Notes: a model not told the origin generated them from the sequence alone. A stretch of DNA of 64,000 bases from Romeriopsis sp046049545 (GCA_046049545.1 JBJORF010000004.1:41547-105546), one strand, 5' to 3'. Numbered from the stretch's first letter, positions 1-9,889 are shown. A program made the numbers and translations.

Positions 1-3000
1 CCAGGATGGTTGCGGTTCGATTCAAAGTCGCACGATGCAGCGGTTTCGTCGATTGCGTCGATCGCATTGGCAATCAAGTTCATCACCACTTGGTTGAGCT
101 GACTGGGATAGCACAGCACCGGGGGCAATTCCCCAAATTCACTGACCAGATTGATCGCGGGCCGATCGCGGTTCGCCCCGAGGCGCGATCGCAAAATCAT
201 TAATGTCCCTTCGATGCCACTTTGAATATTCGCAAATTCCTTGGTATCGCCATCGGTGCGGGAAAAATCACGGAGGGAACTGACGATCGTTTGAATCCGA
301 TCGCTGCCCAAAGTCATTGAACTCAGGAGCTTGGGCAAATCTTCGCGCACGTAGTCCAGGTCGATCGTTTCCAGGTAGGTTTGGAGATCGGTCGGGGGCT
401 CGGGGCATAGGGCCTGATAGCGATCGAGCAAGCTAAAGAGCTGTTCAATGTACTGGTTGGCATAGTCCAGATTGCCCTGAATGAAGTTGAGCGGATTTTT
501 CACCTCATGGGCGACCCCGGCAACCAACTGGCCAAGACCGGACATTTTCTCAGTTTGTACCAGTTGGGCCTGAGTTTGCTTGAGATCCTGGAGGGCAGCT
601 TCCAGCTCATCGGTTTTGTGTTGAAGTTGCTGCTGCGATCGCTGCAATTCCTGGTTCTTGGCCTCGACTTCGGTTAAATGCTGCTGCATGTTCTGGTACA
701 GCTGGGCATTTTCTACGGAAATCGAGACTTGGGCGGTTAGGAGCCGAACGACTTCCAACTGTGCAGGCGTGAAAGCCCCGGCCACTAATCGATTTTCCAG
801 ATACAAAATCCCCGTCTGTTTGCCCTGATAAATAATTGGGAAACAGAGCACCGACTTGAGCTTATGGGCATGAATATAGGTATCCGCCGCAAAGCGCAGA
901 TCTTCACTCGCGGCATTCAACAAAATCGTCTCGCGAGTGCGTTCTACATAGGTAATCAGATTGAGCGGTAAGGCTTCTGGGGTGAGTGGCGTTTGCTTCA
1001 GGGTGCAGACGATCGCGGCTTGTTCAACGCTGCCTTCGGCTTCGATCAACCAGTGATCAGGGTGGCGAATCAGGAGGCTGCCGCGTTCCGCCCCTGCGCT
1101 TTCCATCAGAATCGTCAGCAATTTTTCGAGCAGGCTACTGTAGACGATTTCACTCGATAGCGCTTGGGATGCCTTCAGTACTGTCATCCAGTCGAGACTG
1201 GGGAGCCGCTGGGGCAAGATTCTGTCATTGGGAAGGGCGAGACAGTTGGCTGAATCCATAAAGCTCCCGCGCCAGGTCAGCAGTGAGCGATATTGCTGTT
1301 GGAGGGCGTTGGTTTTGGCGATCGCACCCCAGCGTTGGTAGGCGACGCAGGCATCGTGCAAGTAGGCCCGGGCAATGCGCTGATGCTGTTGACCCCAGTA
1401 ATATTCGCCAGCTAGCTCATTGGCGATCGCGCAGATTTGCAGCATGTTCTGGACTTGGGCCAGTCCGATCGCCTCATCGTAATGGCAAGTCGGGTCATCG
1501 CCATTAATTCGATCAAGTTCCCCGGCCAGCACATGCCAGCGGGCCCCAAAGTTCGTCGGGCAATGGTAGTGCCAGCGCTGGAGGCGCTGGAGACAATCAA
1601 CCAGAATTGCATGGTACCTTTCCTGGTCAGCAGCATCGGCTTGATCGTATAGGGCCGCCACCGTCAGGCCGTAGAAGAAGTAATGGTCAATCACCACTGC
1701 TGGGCCAAAGTGAGCATTCACTAATTCAGCGGAAGCCTGGGCGGTTTCCAGGGCCATCGGATAGTAGCCAAATAGATAGAGGCTCTGGGTTTTGTAGATG
1801 TAGTAGCGGCTGCGGGTGGGATTTGGGGTTTGGGGATCGTACAATTGCTGTTGGATGCTTGCTTCTGCTACTTCGATCGAGCTGAAGCTGGCTGCATCCT
1901 GGGTCAAGCCTTGGAGGTTCCGAATAAACTGCAACTTCACCATCGCATCCAGTTGCATGGTGCGATGCTGCCGCTGCGCCGCAAATTGACCGAGCAGTTG
2001 AATTTCGGCTTGGGTCGCGTCGAGGAAGTTGCCTGCGAGCAGCGCGACATCGATTTTGAGCACCTGGGCGTAGAGGGCATAGAGCAACTCGCCCATCTGC
2101 TGGCAATGCTGAAACGCCACTTGGAGGTGCTGTTGACATTCGGCAAAGGGCACCCGCCAATGGGCCAGTAGTCCCCCATAGCTGAAATGGGTCAAGCCTT
2201 GCATCGCTTGAAACAGCTGGCTGAGTTCGAGGGCGACTTGGCCGAGCTGATGCCCCCGTTCGTATTCCCCAAAGCCGGAGGAGAGAATTGTGCCGTAGGC
2301 GATATAAGCATAGGCCGATCGCTCGGTATTGCCATACTGGATGGAGCGGCGCACCATTTCAACGATCGCCCAGCGATAGCGCGACTGATCCTGGGAAATG
2401 GTCGCGGCAGCAAAATATTGCAGGAGTCGCAGGATTTGCTGCATGGTCCGATCGGTGCAAGTGGGCAAGGCCAAGAAATAGGCGGGGGAATGGTTGAGGA
2501 TTTCCTGGCTGAGGGTATTAAAGGCTGCGAGCACTGCCGCTTCGGTGAGGGTCTCGGGCAGCGCCACCCCCAGTTTGATCAGCCCCATTTGGCCCACCGC
2601 TTGGGCTTCCTCGTAGCGGTTTTGGTTGAGGTAGCACACCATTTGCACCGCATAGACATCCGCCAGTTCGGCCACGGTTTTGACGTGGGCATTAAGGGTC
2701 TCAAAGGCCCGTTCGGCCTCGGCATAGTTGCCCGTGAGATAATGGCATTCCGCCTGCTCGAGCCACAGGTCGCGGGCCAATTGATAATCCGTCGTCCAGC
2801 TTTCCGGCGGCAGGAGGGTCACTCCCGACTGAACATACTGCAAAGCCGATTGGTAAGCGGCGGCGGGTTTAGCGCGGCGGGCGGCTTTGAGATTCAGGTG
2901 AGCCAGTTCTTGGCGCGCGATCGCGTCTTGGATTAAGTCTTTGCCCAGGTTGAGCTGATGGACGACATCGAAGAGGCGGTCTTCTTGACGCTGTTGCACC

Positions 3001-5213
3001 ATATTGACTAGCCAGCGCTGACCGATTTGCCAATGCCATTGCTGGCGCTCGGGAAGCGGCATCAGGTCATAGATCGCCTGGCGCACCCGTTCGTGAAGGA
3101 ACTGGAAATGGGCCACCATTGGCGATGGAGCGGACAACATGCTGCTGTAGCTGCTCGGATCAGCACTGGCGATCGGCAATAACATCCCTTCTTGCACCGC
3201 CAGGGCGAGGGCTTGGGGGATTGCGGCAGGCGCGATCGGGCAAAGTGCCGTCAAAATTCCAGTGTCAAACGCCAACCCGATACAAGCGGCCAACTGGAGC
3301 AGCTTACGGGTGGCGATCGGCAGTTTGAGGACCTTCTGCTCCATCAATTCCACGACGTTTTCCGTCACCCCAAAATGCCGAATCTGTTCAAGATCCCACT
3401 TCCAGTAGCCCTCGCTAAAATTAAATACCAGCAGTTGCTCGTGGTACAAAAACTCCAGCAGTTGATGGGCGAAAAAGGGATTACCTTGGGTGCGGTGGAA
3501 GATCAGCGTGGACAGTTCAACGATCGCGGCTGGCTGGGTATGCAGCACATCGGCGACCAACTGTTCCATCTGGACTAAGCTGAAGGGTGCTAGGGTAATT
3601 TCCTGACGACCCGGCCCGACCACCAGATTGCGAATTAAGCGCAGACCCATTTCTTGAGTGTTATAGCTCGCATCGAGACGGCAGGCACAGATTAGCAATA
3701 ATGCCGGGGTCTGATGGCTCAGCAGCAGGTGTTCTAGGAGCTTGGTCGAGGCCGCATCGAGCCACTGCAAATCATCAATGAACAGAACCACTGGTCGGGC
3801 AGGCTGTGCAATCACACTGATCAATGACTGAAAGGCCAACTTCAAGCGGTTCTCGGTTTCACGGCTTTCGGTTTTGGGGCCTTTTTCTTGGGGGCCAATG
3901 ATCTGGACGAGGTCGGGGATTGCTTCGCAGAGTAGATAAGCATTGTCGCCGAGGGCTTGCAGGATGCAGTGGCGCCACTGCTGAATGGCGGTTTCGGGTT
4001 CCATGAGCAGTTGACAGAACAGACTCTGAAACGCCTGAGCGAGGGCGAGATAGGGCACCTCACGCCGCACCGCATCGCAGTTGCCGCGAATAAAGTAGCT
4101 CGGATATTGCCCCAACTGACTTTGAAATTCTTTCACCAGGAGCGACTTCCCCACCCCAGATTCACCATTGATCAGCACGGTCCGAGTGTGTCCTTGACGC
4201 ACCTGTTGGTAGGCTGTGTGTAACTGTTGCAGTTCTTGGCGGCGATCGTAGAGCTGCTGCGGAATCGCCAATTCGCTGCCTAGATCGGTTGCCCCTGCGA
4301 TGAAGTCCGGCAGGTCTTGATGATTTTGGTAGGACTCCAGGCAGAGGCCGAGGTCGCTCTTCAGGCCGAAGGCACTTTGATAGCGATCGTTCGGAGTCTT
4401 GGCGACTAATTTATGAATGATCTGCTCGAGGCTGACGGGCAAATCTGGCCGCTGGGCGCACAAGCTGGGAATCGGCCGGGCAATGTGGCTATGGATCAGC
4501 TCATTGAGATCTTGCTGTGGAAAGGGCAATTGCCCGATCGCGGCTTGATAGAGCGTGATGCCGAGACTATAAAAGTCACTGCGATAGTCCACAGCGACAT
4601 TATTCATCCGCCCGGTTTGTTCCGGGGCGGCGTAGGCCATGGCCGTGAGGATGCTATCGAGCGAAGTGGCCTGGGTGAGGTATTGGCTATTGACCAAATC
4701 GATCGGGGGTGCGAGCAAGAGCTGCACCTGGCCCGTCTGTGGCTGGATCAGCACATGCTGCGGTTGAACATGCTGATGGACCAGCTGCAACGCATGCAAT
4801 TCGGCGAGGGCGTTAGCGAGGGCTAGGCCAATTTCGAGCAAGCGCTCGATCGTGCAAGGCAAAGCCGCAGTTGCTGATTCTACTGCCGATGCTGCGGCTG
4901 GTCGGTGTAACTGCTGTTGCCATAGCTCGGCCCCGTTGTCTTCAAATACGATCGCGGCGAGGGAGCCCTGCATGACGGTATCGAGCGTTTGCACCAGGCC
5001 CCGGAGCCGCAACCGCTGTCCCAGCTCGGCCTGTTGCTTAAACCGCTCAATGTATTGGGAATGGAGATACGCCGGACGCAACACCTGCAACAGCACAGGC
5101 AAACGATCATGATGCCGATACCCTCGGTACAGCAATGTGACAACGCCTTCTTGTAGCTGCTCTGTGATGTGGTAACCCGGAATCAATGATTCAAAGCGAT
5201 TATTCAACACCAT
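1..5213 (-). CDS. Giant multidomain sensor: degenerate Ser/Thr kinase, AAA ATPase/TPR, GAF, histidine kinase (3' end outside window)
   Basis: An uninterrupted frame of about 1737 codons runs from the ATG at 5213 off the left edge. Domain order matches the cyanobacterial Hanks-kinase/AAA/histidine-kinase giants (HstK-like). Residues 1-270 are kinase-like; a P-loop (GESGVGKS) lies near 350 and a Walker B (LFIDDLQWLD) near 475. A long helical TPR-like middle follows, then a GAF domain at about 1340-1495, a coiled coil, the H-box AHEVKNPLN (His about 1569) and an N-box (NLIANAIDAI) near 1705. The ATP-binding G boxes lie outside the window. The kinase part lacks every canonical catalytic residue: the VAIK Lys is Gln43, HRD reads HQH (146-148), the KPxN positions are Q and H, and there is no DFG. 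It is therefore probably a pseudokinase used for binding. The AAA and histidine-kinase parts look intact as far as visible. No adjacent response regulator is seen. Confidence 0.88.
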   Translation of the reverse strand, partial: MVLNNRFESLIPGYHITEQLQEGVVTLLYRGYRHHDRLPVLLQVLRPAYLHSQYIERFKQQAELGQRLRLRGLVQTLDTVMQGSLAAIVFEDNGAELWQQQLHRPAAASAVESATAALPCTIERLLEIGLALANALAELHALQLVHQHVQPQHVLIQPQTGQVQLLLAPPIDLVNSQYLTQATSLDSILTAMAYAAPEQTGRMNNVAVDYRSDFYSLGITLYQAAIGQLPFPQQDLNELIHSHIARPIPSLCAQRPDLPVSLEQIIHKLVAKTPNDRYQSAFGLKSDLGLCLESYQNHQDLPDFIAGATDLGSELAIPQQLYDRRQELQQLHTAYQQVRQGHTRTVLINGESGVGKSLLVKEFQSQLGQYPSYFIRGNCDAVRREVPYLALAQAFQSLFCQLLMEPETAIQQWRHCILQALGDNAYLLCEAIPDLVQIIGPQEKGPKTESRETENRLKLAFQSLISVIAQPARPVVLFIDDLQWLDAASTKLLEHLLLSHQTPALLLICACRLDASYNTQEMGLRLIRNLVVGPGRQEITLAPFSLVQMEQLVADVLHTQPAAIVELSTLIFHRTQGNPFFAHQLLEFLYHEQLLVFNFSEGYWKWDLEQIRHFGVTENVVELMEQKVLKLPIATRKLLQLAACIGLAFDTGILTALCPIAPAAIPQALALAVQEGMLLPIASADPSSYSSMLSAPSPMVAHFQFLHERVRQAIYDLMPLPERQQWHWQIGQRWLVNMVQQRQEDRLFDVVHQLNLGKDLIQDAIARQELAHLNLKAARRAKPAAAYQSALQYVQSGVTLLPPESWTTDYQLARDLWLEQAECHYLTGNYAEAERAFETLNAHVKTVAELADVYAVQMVCYLNQNRYEEAQAVGQMGLIKLGVALPETLTEAAVLAAFNTLSQEILNHSPAYFLALPTCTDRTMQQILRLLQYFAAATISQDQSRYRWAIVEMVRRSIQYGNTERSAYAYIAYGTILSSGFGEYERGHQLGQVALELSQLFQAMQGLTHFSYGGLLAHWRVPFAECQQHLQVAFQHCQQMGELLYALYAQVLKIDVALLAGNFLDATQAEIQLLGQFAAQRQHRTMQLDAMVKLQFIRNLQGLTQDAASFSSIEVAEASIQQQLYDPQTPNPTRSRYYIYKTQSLYLFGYYPMALETAQASAELVNAHFGPAVVIDHYFFYGLTVAALYDQADAADQERYHAILVDCLQRLQRWHYHCPTNFGARWHVLAGELDRINGDDPTCHYDEAIGLAQVQNMLQICAIANELAGEYYWGQQHQRIARAYLHDACVAYQRWGAIAKTNALQQQYRSLLTWRGSFMDSANCLALPNDRILPQRLPSLDWMTVLKASQALSSEIVYSSLLEKLLTILMESAGAERGSLLIRHPDHWLIEAEGSVEQAAIVCTLKQTPLTPEALPLNLITYVERTRETILLNAASEDLRFAADTYIHAHKLKSVLCFPIIYQGKQTGILYLENRLVAGAFTPAQLEVVRLLTAQVSISVENAQLYQNMQQHLTEVEAKNQELQRSQQQLQHKTDELEAALQDLKQTQAQLVQTEKMSGLGQLVAGVAHEVKNPLNFIQGNLDYANQYIEQLFSLLDRYQALCPEPPTDLQTYLETIDLDYVREDLPKLLSSMTLGSDRIQTIVSSLRDFSRTDGDTKEFANIQSGIEGTLMILRSRLGANRDRPAINLVSEFGELPPVLCYPSQLNQVVMNLIANAIDAIDETAASCDFESNRNHP

Positions 5214-5360
5214 GACGGCCCTCTTAACGCCACACCACTTGTTGCTTAGAGACGGCCCTGCGATACGCACGCCCCAACCAAAGCAGTGTTCAAATTTAGA
5301 ATGCCCAATCAAGGTGTAAAATGCTTCGTCAAGCTGCGGTCAATTCTGCTGCCGCCGCGA

Positions 5361-6143
5361 TCAAACGCACATCAGGCCGTCTTCCAGTTCTGTCACAGAG
5401 TCGGCCACATCGACAATTCGGGGATCGTGGGTGACAATCAATACGGTTCGACCTTGCTGCTTTGCCAGATCCGCGAGCAAGGCAATCACCGCATGGCCAT
5501 TCTGCGAATCCAACGCCGCCGTCGGTTCATCCGCCATGATTAACGCGGGATCACCAGCAAGCGCGCGGGCCACGGCGACACGCTGCTTCTGACCGCCGGA
5601 GAGGTCGCGCGGTAGGTTTTTCAGTTTGTTGCCTAGGCCGACTTGCTCCAGTAACGTGCTTGCCTGTTTCCGAGCGGCGGCACCATGGATGCCCTTCAAG
5701 TTCAGCGCCACCTCAATGTTTTCTAAGGCAGTTAAGGCGGGAAATAGATTAAATCCTTGGAAGATAAAACCGATGTGGGCCAAGCGAAACTTCGCCAGAG
5801 CGGGTTTTGACAAGCGGGTGATGTCTTCCCCGAGCAACTGTACACGACCGGCCGTCGGGGTCAGAATCCCCGCCAGAATCGACAGCAAGGTGGTCTTTCC
5901 GGAACCCGATGGCCCCATGAGTAACTGAATGTCGCCCGATCGTACGGTCAAATCAACGCCTTTCAAAGCATGATAGACTTCGCCCCCGGATTGATAGGCC
6001 ATTTCAATGCCCTTGGCTTGGATCGCCTGGGTCACCGTGGTGTGGGTGACCATCGCCCGGCTGTCGCTCCCCTTGCGATGGCTAACCATCGGTGGTTCCA
6101 GGGTCGTTGGCGTAGATAGGTTCGATAGATCGATCGCAGTCAT
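5361..6143 (-). CDS. ABC transporter ATP-binding protein, DevA/MacB-like
   Basis: Cytoplasmic ATPase of a MacB/DevA-type exporter that powers release of lipid or peptide substrates through an envelope-spanning complex. It has Walker A GPSGSGKTT, Q-loop FIFQGFNLFP, signature LSGGQKQR, Walker B ALIMADEPTAALD and the switch His in IVTHDPR. The ATG at 6143 is preferred over an in-frame TTG nine codons upstream, giving 260 residues. The N-terminal 35 or so residues before the ABC fold are a non-conserved extension. The matching permease (6364-7623) lies upstream on the same strand after a 220-bp gap, so the two may be separately promoted. DevA is the closest named relative in cyanobacteria, but the substrate here cannot be told from sequence. 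Confidence 0.88.
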   Translation of the reverse strand: MTAIDLSNLSTPTTLEPPMVSHRKGSDSRAMVTHTTVTQAIQAKGIEMAYQSGGEVYHALKGVDLTVRSGDIQLLMGPSGSGKTTLLSILAGILTPTAGRVQLLGEDITRLSKPALAKFRLAHIGFIFQGFNLFPALTALENIEVALNLKGIHGAAARKQASTLLEQVGLGNKLKNLPRDLSGGQKQRVAVARALAGDPALIMADEPTAALDSQNGHAVIALLADLAKQQGRTVLIVTHDPRIVDVADSVTELEDGLMCV

Positions 6144-6363
6144 GGAGTAGGTGCTTGGGTGAGCGTTCAACAGTTAACAAAAACGATAACAAAGACAAAA
6201 TTCGGAACAATGTAGTGATTAACCACGAGCGTAGAATGAATCATCCGCCTAGCGTTAATCCCGAGCGTGGTTGACAAGCACCTTACTCGTTAGATATATC
6301 CTATCCAGCCAATCTCTGGCAAGCAACCATCGGTGGACAGGGGTTGAACTGGCTAGGCTTTGG

Positions 6364-7623
6364 CTAGGCTTTGAAGACGATCGCCGGGTCGACGCGGGTG
6401 ACCTTCTGAACGGCAAATAACGCCGAACCGACGCACATGCCCACCGTCAGCACGAACACGATCGCGCCCGTCATCGGCTCAATCAGAATCAGTACGCCCT
6501 TCGCAGCCAAGGTCCAGTGGCTCAAGCCCACACAGAGCACCATGCTGGGGATATAGCCCAGTACGGCCATCCACAGGGCCTGTTCGACAATGACGCTATA
6601 GATTACCCAATTTGACGCACCCATCGCCTTCAACGTTCCAAATTCGCGAATATGATCCGCGACGGAGGCGTAGAGAATCTGACCGACAATCACCATGCCG
6701 ACAATAAAGCCGACCGCCGCCCCCAACCCCAAAATAAAGCCGACACTGGTGCGTTCCTCCCAATAGTTGCGGGTGAGCTTGGCCAGTTCGGGGGTGGTAA
6801 AGACTTTCGTATCGGGGATTTGGGTTTGGAGGCGCTGCCGGAGGGCGTTGAGATCTTCGCCGGGTTTGGCCTTGATCAGGATGTAATTGATCGGATCACC
6901 GAGGCTCAGGCGTTTGGGTGCGGGGGGATTTTTGAGGGCTTCGGCGATCGCTTGGGTGCTGTACTGGTTGTTGCAGTTGAGGCTGCCGTCGTCATTGCGT
7001 TGACAGTTAATCGCGCTATTCAATTCCGCCGCGCCATAGGCATTGGCAGTTTCCAGGGACGTGTACAGGAAGGCGCTGGAGGCATTGGACTTGGTGTCGG
7101 TGGTGAGGCCGACGATCGTGATCGGGAGATTGCCGATGCGGGCGGTATCCCCGACCTTACTGACATCCAGGGAGCCAAGACTCGCCTGATCAACAAACAC
7201 CGTATAGGGTTGATTCAGATCGCTGACCTTGCCTTGGGTCACCGGCCAGCCCGCAAACATCCCGCCATCCGGATTAAACCCCCAAATGCGCACCGTTGAG
7301 AGTTCCCCCGCCGGATTGCGCCACCGTCCGCCGCGCATCAGCAGCACCTCGGCCCGTTCTACCCCCGGCACCTGCGTCGCCTTCTGGAGGTTTTCGGCAG
7401 GCATCGCCGCCGTCAATTCGAGATACTTAAAATCGGCATGGGCCACCCACAGATCGGCCCGGGAATAGTCCACCAGCATTGCCGTCGATCGGGTAAAGCC
7501 GCGCAGAATCCCGAGCTGAATGGTCACCAAACTCACCGCAAACATAATCCCCGCCTGCGCCACCAGCAGTCGGGTTTTATCCTCCAGCAGATTTTTGCGC
7601 GCGATCTTCGACGATGCAGCCAT
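6364..7623 (-). CDS. FtsX-type ABC permease, DevC-like
   Basis: Inner-membrane permease partner of the ATPase at 5361-6143. At 419 residues it is slightly longer than typical DevC proteins (about 385). It has one N-terminal membrane helix (about 20-42), a large periplasmic domain (about 45-285) and three C-terminal helices, the FtsX/MacB layout. The N-terminus (KIARKNLLEDKTRLLVAQAG) is characteristic of cyanobacterial DevC. Its periplasmic domain has three Cys, two of them flanking an Asn/Gln-rich segment (near 204-217), perhaps a loop insertion. The usual DevB membrane-fusion subunit is not next to it; the upstream neighbour is a fatty-acid hydroxylase. Confidence 0.87.
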   Translation of the reverse strand: MAASSKIARKNLLEDKTRLLVAQAGIMFAVSLVTIQLGILRGFTRSTAMLVDYSRADLWVAHADFKYLELTAAMPAENLQKATQVPGVERAEVLLMRGGRWRNPAGELSTVRIWGFNPDGGMFAGWPVTQGKVSDLNQPYTVFVDQASLGSLDVSKVGDTARIGNLPITIVGLTTDTKSNASSAFLYTSLETANAYGAAELNSAINCQRNDDGSLNCNNQYSTQAIAEALKNPPAPKRLSLGDPINYILIKAKPGEDLNALRQRLQTQIPDTKVFTTPELAKLTRNYWEERTSVGFILGLGAAVGFIVGMVIVGQILYASVADHIREFGTLKAMGASNWVIYSVIVEQALWMAVLGYIPSMVLCVGLSHWTLAAKGVLILIEPMTGAIVFVLTVGMCVGSALFAVQKVTRVDPAIVFKA

Positions 7624-7710
7624 AGATAGAGAAGACTAGGTAGAAATTAAACCCCGAACCTCGTCCGGTGAGCAATGCCCAGCGCCATGCCCAGCCGACC
7701 CATCCAACCC

Positions 7711-8244
7711 CTAAAACCAGCGCAAATCCCAGCGACTGCGCTCAGGGCGCGACTGCTCCTTCGCATCAATCCACTCCACCGGCTTATACGTCCCAAATAC
7801 CCGATCCCACCAATCCAGCGCCAGCCCAAAATTGTGATGCCACTGCCCATACTTGTGATGCACATAATGCACGGGCATCGGCATCCAGAAACACTTCTGG
7901 GGATTCTCATGCTGCAACTGGTGCGCATAGGCCGAAAACGCCGCAAACCCCACCGCTCCGATCGTCCAAAACAGCCCAAACTCGATCGACCAAAGGTAGG
8001 GAAGCGCGATCGCCACCAAGCCCCCGAGAAAATAATCACGAAACTCCCAAATTACGCCTTGGCCCTCATTGCGGCGATGGTGATCACGGTGTTTTTCGCC
8101 CAGCTTATAGGGTTTGTGCATCAGTCGGTGCACCCAATATTCCACCAAACTGGAAACAATAAACGCCCCGACGATCGCCAACAGATCGATCCCAATCCGC
8201 GTTGCGAGCGCGAAATCCCAAACACCCGCCAATCCATCAGCCAT
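7711..8244 (-). CDS. Sterol desaturase/fatty-acid hydroxylase family protein
   Basis: Membrane di-iron oxygenase family. Four histidine clusters are visible in order: HRLMH, HRDHH, HYVHH and WHHNFG; the family uses these to bind two irons. Hydrophobic stretches lie between the clusters. The start at 8244 is chosen because AAGGAG sits five bases before that ATG, whereas the in-frame ATG at 8304 has no ribosome binding site; this gives 177 residues. Family members hydroxylate or desaturate carotenoids, sterols or fatty acids; the substrate is not evident here. It is 87 bp upstream of the DevC-like gene on the same strand and divergent from cytochrome c6. Confidence 0.82.
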   Translation of the reverse strand: MADGLAGVWDFALATRIGIDLLAIVGAFIVSSLVEYWVHRLMHKPYKLGEKHRDHHRRNEGQGVIWEFRDYFLGGLVAIALPYLWSIEFGLFWTIGAVGFAAFSAYAHQLQHENPQKCFWMPMPVHYVHHKYGQWHHNFGLALDWWDRVFGTYKPVEWIDAKEQSRPERSRWDLRWF

Positions 8245-8345
8245 GACCACTCCTTGCCACCCAAAAGAACAAACCCAAAAGAACAGGGAATTTAGTTGAT
8301 CCATATTGTAGGTTAAGGATAGATGCTTTGCAGGGAGATTCCGTT

Positions 8346-8705
8346 ATGCGTCAACCCAGGCAGTACGTTGTGACGATCGTCGTGAGTTTGAGCCTTTGGC
8401 TGCTGACCGCGTTCGGGCAGGGCGCGATCGCCCAGGCAGCGGAGTCCAGCCCCGCCCTCGGCGCGACCATCTTCACCCAAAACTGCGCGGCCTGTCATGC
8501 GGGTGGCGGTAACATCGTCCGCCGGGGTAAAACCCTCAAACTCAAAGCGCTCCAACGCAATCACGTCGATACCGAAGCCGCGATCGCCCAGCTTGTCACC
8601 CAGGGCAAAGGCAATATGTCCGCCTATGGGGAAAAGTTGACCCCCGAGGAAATTGCCGCTGTTTCGGCTTATGTATTGGCCCAAGCGATGGCAAATTGGC
8701 CATAA
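8346..8705 (+). CDS. petJ: Cytochrome c6 (lumenal soluble electron carrier)
   Basis: Carries electrons from cytochrome b6f to photosystem I or to the terminal oxidase in the thylakoid lumen. The 119-residue precursor has a Sec signal (basic start, hydrophobic core about 8-22, cleavage near AIAQAAE). The mature part has heme motif CAACH (Cys47-His51) and a probable axial Met91 in GNMSAYG, followed by the class I C-terminal helix. The ATG at 8346 is chosen because AGGGAG lies eight bases upstream; an earlier in-frame start at 8328 lacks this. The Met ligand context (MSAYG rather than MPAFG) is slightly unusual, so a c6B/c6C-type relative is possible. Confidence 0.85.
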   Translation: MRQPRQYVVTIVVSLSLWLLTAFGQGAIAQAAESSPALGATIFTQNCAACHAGGGNIVRRGKTLKLKALQRNHVDTEAAIAQLVTQGKGNMSAYGEKLTPEEIAAVSAYVLAQAMANWP

Positions 8706-8782
8706 ACTTGCGCATAAAAACCTATGCAACCCGAAGGCTGTCCGCTAAGATGTGGCAGCATTGCAGGTGAGTGTGTCCGGAT

Positions 8783-9166
8783 ATGTCCCAAGAAGTCGTC
8801 CAATGGCTGAATCAAATCAAAGCGCTCCAAACCGATGTGGCGGCGCTTCAGCAGCAGCTCGTCGAAAGCCAAGACAGCGGCAATAACTGGCGGCAGCGCT
8901 ACGAAACCGAAGCCCTCCAACGGCGACAGGATGCCGATCGCTTCCAAGCCCAAATCACGGAATTGCAAACTCAAATCGCGGCATTGCAAACCCGCCAAGA
9001 TCCATCGGCGATCGCCCAGGAGCGAAATCATCTGGCCGCTGCCCTGGCAGCAGAAAAAGCGAACCATGAAAAGAGTCGCAAAGATTTAACCACCGCCTTA
9101 TCCGATGCGATGGAATTGCTCTCCAAAGGCAAAAGTCGGCTGCCTGACGTAGCTGATCCCAGCTAA
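8783..9166 (+). CDS. Conserved cyanobacterial coiled-coil protein
   Basis: Unrecognised function. It is a 127-residue, charged and Gln-rich protein that is almost wholly heptad-patterned coiled coil from about residue 8 to 105, with no membrane segment or signal peptide. The beginning MSQEVVQWL resembles a protein family seen in many cyanobacteria. The start is ambiguous: GTG at 8771 has an AGGTGA just upstream, while ATG at 8783 matches the family's usual beginning. It sits 77 bp behind cytochrome c6 on the same strand and may be read from the same transcript. Confidence 0.7.
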   Translation: MSQEVVQWLNQIKALQTDVAALQQQLVESQDSGNNWRQRYETEALQRRQDADRFQAQITELQTQIAALQTRQDPSAIAQERNHLAAALAAEKANHEKSRKDLTTALSDAMELLSKGKSRLPDVADPS

Positions 9167-9205
9167 CACCAATCCCAATCACGCCCCATCTCCCATCCGT
9201 CCGTC

Positions 9206-9889
9206 ATGTCGCTCACCCCCCCAATTCCCACTGAACTTAAACTGATCGCAATTCCGGCCAAGACCGCTCCGCCGATCGCGAACGTGATCATTCTCCATGG
9301 CTGGGGGGCCAATGCAACCGATGCGGCTTCGTTCGCACAGTTGATGGAATTGCCAGAAACTAATCTGTTCCTGCCCGAAGGCCCTTGGCAACATCCGTTT
9401 AGCCTCGAAGGGCGGATGTGGTACAGCTTGCCTGATCCGTTGGAAAGTTTTGATTTTGACTTTGGTGCCGACTGTGATTTGAGTGCAAAGCCAGAGCTAC
9501 AAACCAGTCGCCAACTGCTCCACAAGCTGTTGCAACAGCTTGTGGAGCAGACCGGAATCGGCCTCGATCGCACCATTCTCGGGGGCTTTTCCCAGGGCGG
9601 GGCAATGACGGTCGATGTGGGTCTGGATTTGCCGCTCGCGGGTCTGATGAGCCTCAGCGGCTACCTGCACAAATCCCTCACTAAGGTCACGGCCCAAACC
9701 CAGTCAGTGCTGATGGTGCATGGCCAGCAAGATCCGGTGGTACCCTTCACCGCCTCCCAGTTTGCTCAAAGCGCGATCGCGCAAACGGGCGCAGAAGTTG
9801 AATATCACGCCTTTGAATCCATGGGCCATGAAATTTCCTGGGATGTGATCGCCCTGATGCGGCAATTTATCCAGGCAAAGCTGGATTAA
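9206..9889 (+). CDS. Phospholipase/carboxylesterase-family alpha/beta hydrolase
   Basis: Small serine esterase of the YpfH/carboxylesterase type, 227 residues, cytoplasmic (no signal peptide). The catalytic triad is visible: Ser129 in GFSQGG, Asp176 in HGQQDPVVP and His208 in SMGHEI. The oxyanion-hole region is LHGWGAN near residue 31. This family hydrolyses short acyl esters or lysophospholipids; the physiological substrate is unknown. It stands 39 bp after the coiled-coil gene on the same strand. Confidence 0.85.
   Translation: MSLTPPIPTELKLIAIPAKTAPPIANVIILHGWGANATDAASFAQLMELPETNLFLPEGPWQHPFSLEGRMWYSLPDPLESFDFDFGADCDLSAKPELQTSRQLLHKLLQQLVEQTGIGLDRTILGGFSQGGAMTVDVGLDLPLAGLMSLSGYLHKSLTKVTAQTQSVLMVHGQQDPVVPFTASQFAQSAIAQTGAEVEYHAFESMGHEISWDVIALMRQFIQAKLD

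Noticed and set aside
2187..2936. A 249-codon open frame on the plus strand, and several others across 1-5200
   Set aside because: They lie opposite the continuous minus-strand frame of the giant sensor and translate to low-complexity sequences without domain features.
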